Of a DNA stretch of 64,000 nt, positions 60,946 through 64,000 are shown piece by piece (the stretch's first letter is position 1; the number at the start of each line of letters is the position of its first letter). This DNA comes from Mucilaginibacter mallensis. Its GTDB lineage: Bacteria > Bacteroidota > Bacteroidia > Sphingobacteriales > Sphingobacteriaceae. The DNA lies in contig NZ_LT629740.1 of NCBI RefSeq assembly GCF_900105165.1, positions 4,092,001-4,156,000 of the forward strand, written 5' to 3'. The notes below the pieces were generated by a model. It searched no databases and had not been told where the DNA came from. It was given only the letters and a program-made list of their open reading frames with translations. Both the position numbers and the translations under genes were made by a program.

Positions 60946-61500
60946 TGTCTCATGGTATCGCTCATAGCCGCTAAGGCTTAGTCCTTTTGTCTTCGCCACA
61001 AAAGGGCCAAAAAGGCAAGTCAGTAGAAATGCTTCTTTGCCGCACAGGCCATTACCCTGCAAATCAGGCAAAACCTGGGCTGCTATATTTTTACCCTGCT
61101 GTCGCTACTCACCTGGCCTTTACGCTTCAGTAAAAATCTGCTATGCCCTGCCACGCACAAGGCCACCATCGTTTTGCCTGATTTCGCCCGAAGCTGTTCT
61201 ACTGACAGGAAGAAAAAAAGAAAAAGCATGGGCCCTGACAACAAGGGCGGGCCAGCGTAGAGGCGGGAATGCCGGTTTAGCTTTTTGTGTGATGTGAAGG
61301 CACGAATGTGCCGAACAGCGAAAAAAGCGTGTAGAACCGGCAGGGAGCGGAGAAGCATCCTTGTTGTCTTGATTTTTTTGGTTACTTTTTGTATCAAGAC
61401 AAAAAGTGACGTCTTAGCGACAAGCGATACCATGAGACAGGTATACGAGAAGCAATCCCGCTCTGCACAATCGGGGATTGCTTCGTTCCTCGCAATGACG
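60946..61500 (+). repeat. 500-bp inverted-ended repeat, copy C
   Basis: TGTCTCATGGTATCGCT at the left end (60946) is inverted at the right as AGCGATACCATGAGACA (61423-61439). A second inner pair is CTTTTGTCTTCGCCACAAAAG and GTATCAAGACAAAAAGTGAC. The core is near-identical to copy B. A GGGATTGCTTCGTTCCTCGC half repeat follows. The 60786-61603 gap otherwise holds the GTCCG repeat and the pruA terminator. Confidence 0.78.
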
Positions 61501-61540
61501 CTTGGCGAGAAAAATGCCACCATGAACAATAAACAAATGC

Positions 61541-61579
61541 AAAAAGGCGAAAGAGTATTGCACATCTTTCGCCTTTTTT
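61541..61579 (-). terminator. Terminator after pruA
   Basis: AAAAAGGCGAAAGA/TCTTTCGCCTTTTTT stem with a 10-nt loop; on the minus strand it ends in a T run 25 nt after the pruA stop. Confidence 0.8.
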
Positions 61580-61603
61580 AACTTTCCCTATTCGGAGAGA
61601 GGG

Positions 61604-63241
61604 CTAAACCTCCTTATTCAAAAACGGATACCTGTAATCCTTCGGCGGATCAAAAGTTTCCTTTATTGTTCGTGGTGATACCCAGCGTTGCAGGTTAAGG
61701 GCCGATCCGGCTTTATCATTAGTACCCGATCCCCTGGCGCCGCCAAATGGCTGCTGACCAACCACTGCTCCTGTTGGTTTATCATTTATGTAGAAATTAC
61801 CTGCTGAGTTACGCAAAGCATAAGTAGCTTTGGCAATAGCATATCTATCTTGTGATATTATTGAACCTGTCAAGGCGTAGATAGAAGTCTTATCCACTAT
61901 ATCCAATAGCTCATCGAACTTGTCGTCTTCATACACATAAATAGTTAGTACCGGACCGAAAAGCTCCTCGCACATGGTTACGTAGTATGGGTCATCAACT
62001 TTAATTATAGTTGGGTCAACAAACCAGCCCTGGCTCTTATCATAACTACCACCGGCAACAAGCTCAACGCTCTTATCAGCCTTGGCAGCATCAATATATT
62101 TAGCCAGTTTATCAAACGACGCTTCAGTTATCACCGCGTTAACAAAGTTGCCAAAATCCTCAACCGGACCAACTTTTATTGAAGCGACATCACGCTGTAC
62201 GTTAGCCTTAACAGCAGGCCACAACGATGCCGGGATATATGCCCTTGAAGCAGCAGAGCATTTCTGCCCCTGGTACTCAAATGCACCACGAATCAGTGCA
62301 GTGCTTACCACATCGGCATCAGCGCTTGGGTGTGCCAGCACAAAATCCTTACCGCCGGTTTCGCCCACTATGCGCGGGTAAGTGCGGTATTTGTGGATGT
62401 TGTTGCCTATGGTTTGCCATATATTCTGGAATACTTTGGTTGATCCTGTAAAGTGGATGCCCGCGAAATCGTGGTGATTAAATATTACCTCGCCTGCTAC
62501 AGGGCCATCAACATAAATTAAATTGATAACGCCATCAGGCAAACCGGCTTCCTTAAACACCTGCATAATTACGTTTGCAGCGTAGATCTGCGGATAGGCA
62601 GGCTTCCAAACCACAACGTTACCCATCATGGCTGCCGATGCAGGTAAATTACCCGCTATAGCAGTAAAGTTGAACGGCGTAAGCGCGAAAACAAAACCTT
62701 CAAGCGGGCGCTGCTCAACCCTGTTCCATACGCCTTTTGGCGATATTGGGGGTTGTTGTGCGTAGATTTCCGCCATGTAATGCACGTTAAAGCGCAGAAA
62801 ATCTATAAACTCACATGCCGCATCAATCTCGGCCTGGTAAGCATTTTTTGATTGTCCAAGCATAGTAGCCGCGTTAATTTTAGCGCGGTATGGGCCCGAA
62901 AGCAGTTCGGCAGCCTTTAAAAATATCGATGCGCGTTGCTCCCAGGGCATTTCCTCCCAGGCAGCCTTAGCAGCTAAAGCCGCATCAATAGCAGCATTAA
63001 CGGTTGCGGCATCACCCTCATGAAAAGTAGCCAGTAAATGTTTATGATCGTGTGGCGGGCGAATCTCCAGCTTTTTGCCGGTATGCACCAGTTTATCGCC
63101 GATATACATCGGTATGTCAATTACCTTGCTGCGCGCTTCGTCTAAAGCGGCTTTGAGAGCACCACGCTCCACACTGCGCGGCCCGTAATTCAATACAGGC
63201 TCGTTCTGCGGTTGCGGAACGCTGAAAAATCCTTTAAGCAT
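61604..63241 (-). CDS. pruA: L-glutamate gamma-semialdehyde dehydrogenase (P5C dehydrogenase)
   Basis: A 545-residue cytoplasmic NAD-dependent enzyme for the second step of proline breakdown, giving glutamate. FALTPFNFTAIAGNLPASAAMMGNVVVWKPA, IHFTGSTKVF, VGETGGKDFVLAHPSAD and EYQGQKCSAASRAYI with the catalytic Cys are all present. The C-terminal NFYINDKPTGAVVGQQPFGGARGSGTND block is typical of the eukaryote-like P5CDH group found in Bacteroidota. No proline dehydrogenase gene is adjacent. A -7 box lies 22 nt upstream. Confidence 0.95.
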   Translation of the reverse strand: MLKGFFSVPQPQNEPVLNYGPRSVERGALKAALDEARSKVIDIPMYIGDKLVHTGKKLEIRPPHDHKHLLATFHEGDAATVNAAIDAALAAKAAWEEMPWEQRASIFLKAAELLSGPYRAKINAATMLGQSKNAYQAEIDAACEFIDFLRFNVHYMAEIYAQQPPISPKGVWNRVEQRPLEGFVFALTPFNFTAIAGNLPASAAMMGNVVVWKPAYPQIYAANVIMQVFKEAGLPDGVINLIYVDGPVAGEVIFNHHDFAGIHFTGSTKVFQNIWQTIGNNIHKYRTYPRIVGETGGKDFVLAHPSADADVVSTALIRGAFEYQGQKCSAASRAYIPASLWPAVKANVQRDVASIKVGPVEDFGNFVNAVITEASFDKLAKYIDAAKADKSVELVAGGSYDKSQGWFVDPTIIKVDDPYYVTMCEELFGPVLTIYVYEDDKFDELLDIVDKTSIYALTGSIISQDRYAIAKATYALRNSAGNFYINDKPTGAVVGQQPFGGARGSGTNDKAGSALNLQRWVSPRTIKETFDPPKDYRYPFLNKEV

Positions 63242-63263
63242 AATGATAGTCAGTTAAAACAAC

Positions 63264-63271
63264 CAAAGATA
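63264..63271 (-). promoter_or_regulatory. -7 box upstream of pruA
   Basis: TATCTTTG on the minus strand matches TAnnTTTG. Confidence 0.5.
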
Positions 63272-63469
63272 ATAATTAATGCGCAGATGTGCGGTTTTGC
63301 AAATGTGCAAATTACATGCAATTGATAATCATCGTGTTTTGATTCGGGATATCGAATGTTCGATTTCGGGTTTTGATTTTTCTTCATGCCGGATAATCAC
63401 AAGCGGGACGCTTGCGGTAGCGGGGGATGGTTTGCAAATTACTTGAAAGTGATAATTCCCTCACCGCGC

Positions 63470-63591
63470 GTCATTGCGAGGTACGAAGCAATGACGCTTG
63501 GATTTGATTTAATTTTCCAGTTTCCCACCGCCGCTCCCGCGAGTTTAGCGCAACGTAACTCGTGGTGGCTATTGTACAAGCTTGTAGCTTG
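63470..63591. repeat. Short palindromes in the pruA upstream gap
   Basis: GTCATTGCGAGGTACGAAGC followed by AATGACGC (63470-63496), then a CGAGTT/AACTCG hairpin near 63540-63561, then ACAAGCT/AGCTTGT at 63575-63591. No gene is seen in 63242-63754. Confidence 0.55.
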
Positions 63592-63754
63592 TTGTGCTAT
63601 CTGCTGTTTAAGCTATACGCTTTTGTCATGCTGCACCACGAAGATTGCTAAGGGATTGTAGTTTTTTAGGCACACGTGCGCCGGCGATGGGGCTGCAAGT
63701 AATGGACTGACCAATGCAGTTTCAATTACCTGGTGATTGTAATATACATTTTTA

Positions 63755-64000
63755 CTATTGCTTTTTCAATTTATAAGTATAAACATTTTGGCTGGCATCT
63801 GTTTTTGCTAAAAATATACTGTCTCCTTTTATAACGTATGTATAGGAGCCATTCAGCACAGCAGTAGTTACAACGCTAGTATTATCAGGAAACGCTTCCA
63901 TATTCGTAAAGGTCGTCGTCCCACCTTGAATCAGATAGCTTCCTTTGCCTGTTGTCAGCGTTGAGGGGCTTGTTAAAGAATTGAATTGCCCCTGTCGCAG
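63755..64000 (-). CDS. Unidentified protein, C-terminal 81 residues
   Basis: The minus-strand frame is open from the window edge to a stop at 63755. It is too short for most gene finders but the codon use is coding-like. The visible part reads ...RQGQFNSLTSPSTLTTGKGS, then YLIQGGTTTFTN, SVVTTAVLNGSYTYVIKGDS and IFLAKTDASQNVYTYKLKKQ. Alternating strands ending in Y-x-Y-x-I-x-GDSIFL recall lipocalin-like small secreted proteins of Bacteroidota, but no family can be assigned. The start lies outside the window. Confidence 0.6.
   Translation of the reverse strand: MRQGQFNSLTSPSTLTTGKGSYLIQGGTTTFTNMEAFPDNTSVVTTAVLNGSYTYVIKGDSIFLAKTDASQNVYTYKLKKQ

Noticed and set aside
61037..61297. Open frame of 86 codons inside the 500-bp repeat (and similar ones at 51811-52161 and 55540-55788)
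   Set aside because: The frames differ in start and end between copies, copy B has a frame break, and conservation is at DNA level. No ribosome-binding site, signal or domain is seen.
63386..63661. 91-codon frame upstream of pruA
   Set aside because: Runs through REP-like palindromes and has no domain or plausible start signal.

Overview
The window is a chromosomal segment of a Bacteroidota bacterium, most likely family Sphingobacteriaceae and perhaps Mucilaginibacter. This rests on gene content, not on a search: a SusC-like TonB receptor paired with a DUF4249 lipoprotein, porT next to ubiE, DUF6089, uppS-bamA-skp-skp-murI order, and several TAnnTTTG-type -7 promoter boxes. I see no rRNA, tRNA, CRISPR array, phage or plasmid module.

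Layout. 0-8.3 kb: 3' end of purF, a GH29 fucosidase, a TonB receptor with its DUF4249 partner, a GH28 pectinase-type enzyme, an alpha/beta hydrolase and a VF530-type small protein. 8.4-18.3 kb: ammonium transporter, then half of the complex I operon (nuoHIJK-X-LMN), where X is a small secreted protein. nuoA-G are not adjacent. 18.4-33.6 kb: envelope and housekeeping genes (murI, two Skp/OmpH, BamA, UppS, S10 peptidase, ExbD, DUF6089, NadK, CBS protein, hydrolase, YqeY, SDR, PorT, MenG/UbiE, VOC). 33.6-35.9 kb: engB and a UbiA-type prenyltransferase, separated by a small inverted-repeat element carrying a broken DUF559 endonuclease gene. 36-47.9 kb: a maltose/alpha-glucan cluster read leftward (pgmB, GH65, GH13, MFS, GH31, glgB). 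48.2-63.2 kb: fused acyl-CoA mutase IcmF, MutS-like ATPase, CPBP protease, a carboxylase beta subunit, Tat-type NIF3 protein, DUF1275 protein, carbonic anhydrase and P5C dehydrogenase. A truncated unknown gene closes the window.

The most unusual layer is non-coding. Intergenic spaces hold many interspersed palindromic repeats of at least seven kinds. One stands out: a 456-bp element with perfect 32-bp terminal inverted repeats around a frameshifted DUF559 (Vsr-like) endonuclease gene. The same 32-nt end occurs alone and in frame inside icmF, related ends form a gene-less miniature element at 44.7 kb, and a degenerate copy lies between nuoL and nuoM. This suggests an endonuclease-linked family of mobile palindromes, comparable in logic to REP/RAYT systems. 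Other families are a conserved 82-92-nt GGGCGTT...AACGC element (four copies), a roughly 500-bp inverted-ended repeat (three copies plus a fragment), and long hairpins built from reiterated short words between co-directional genes.
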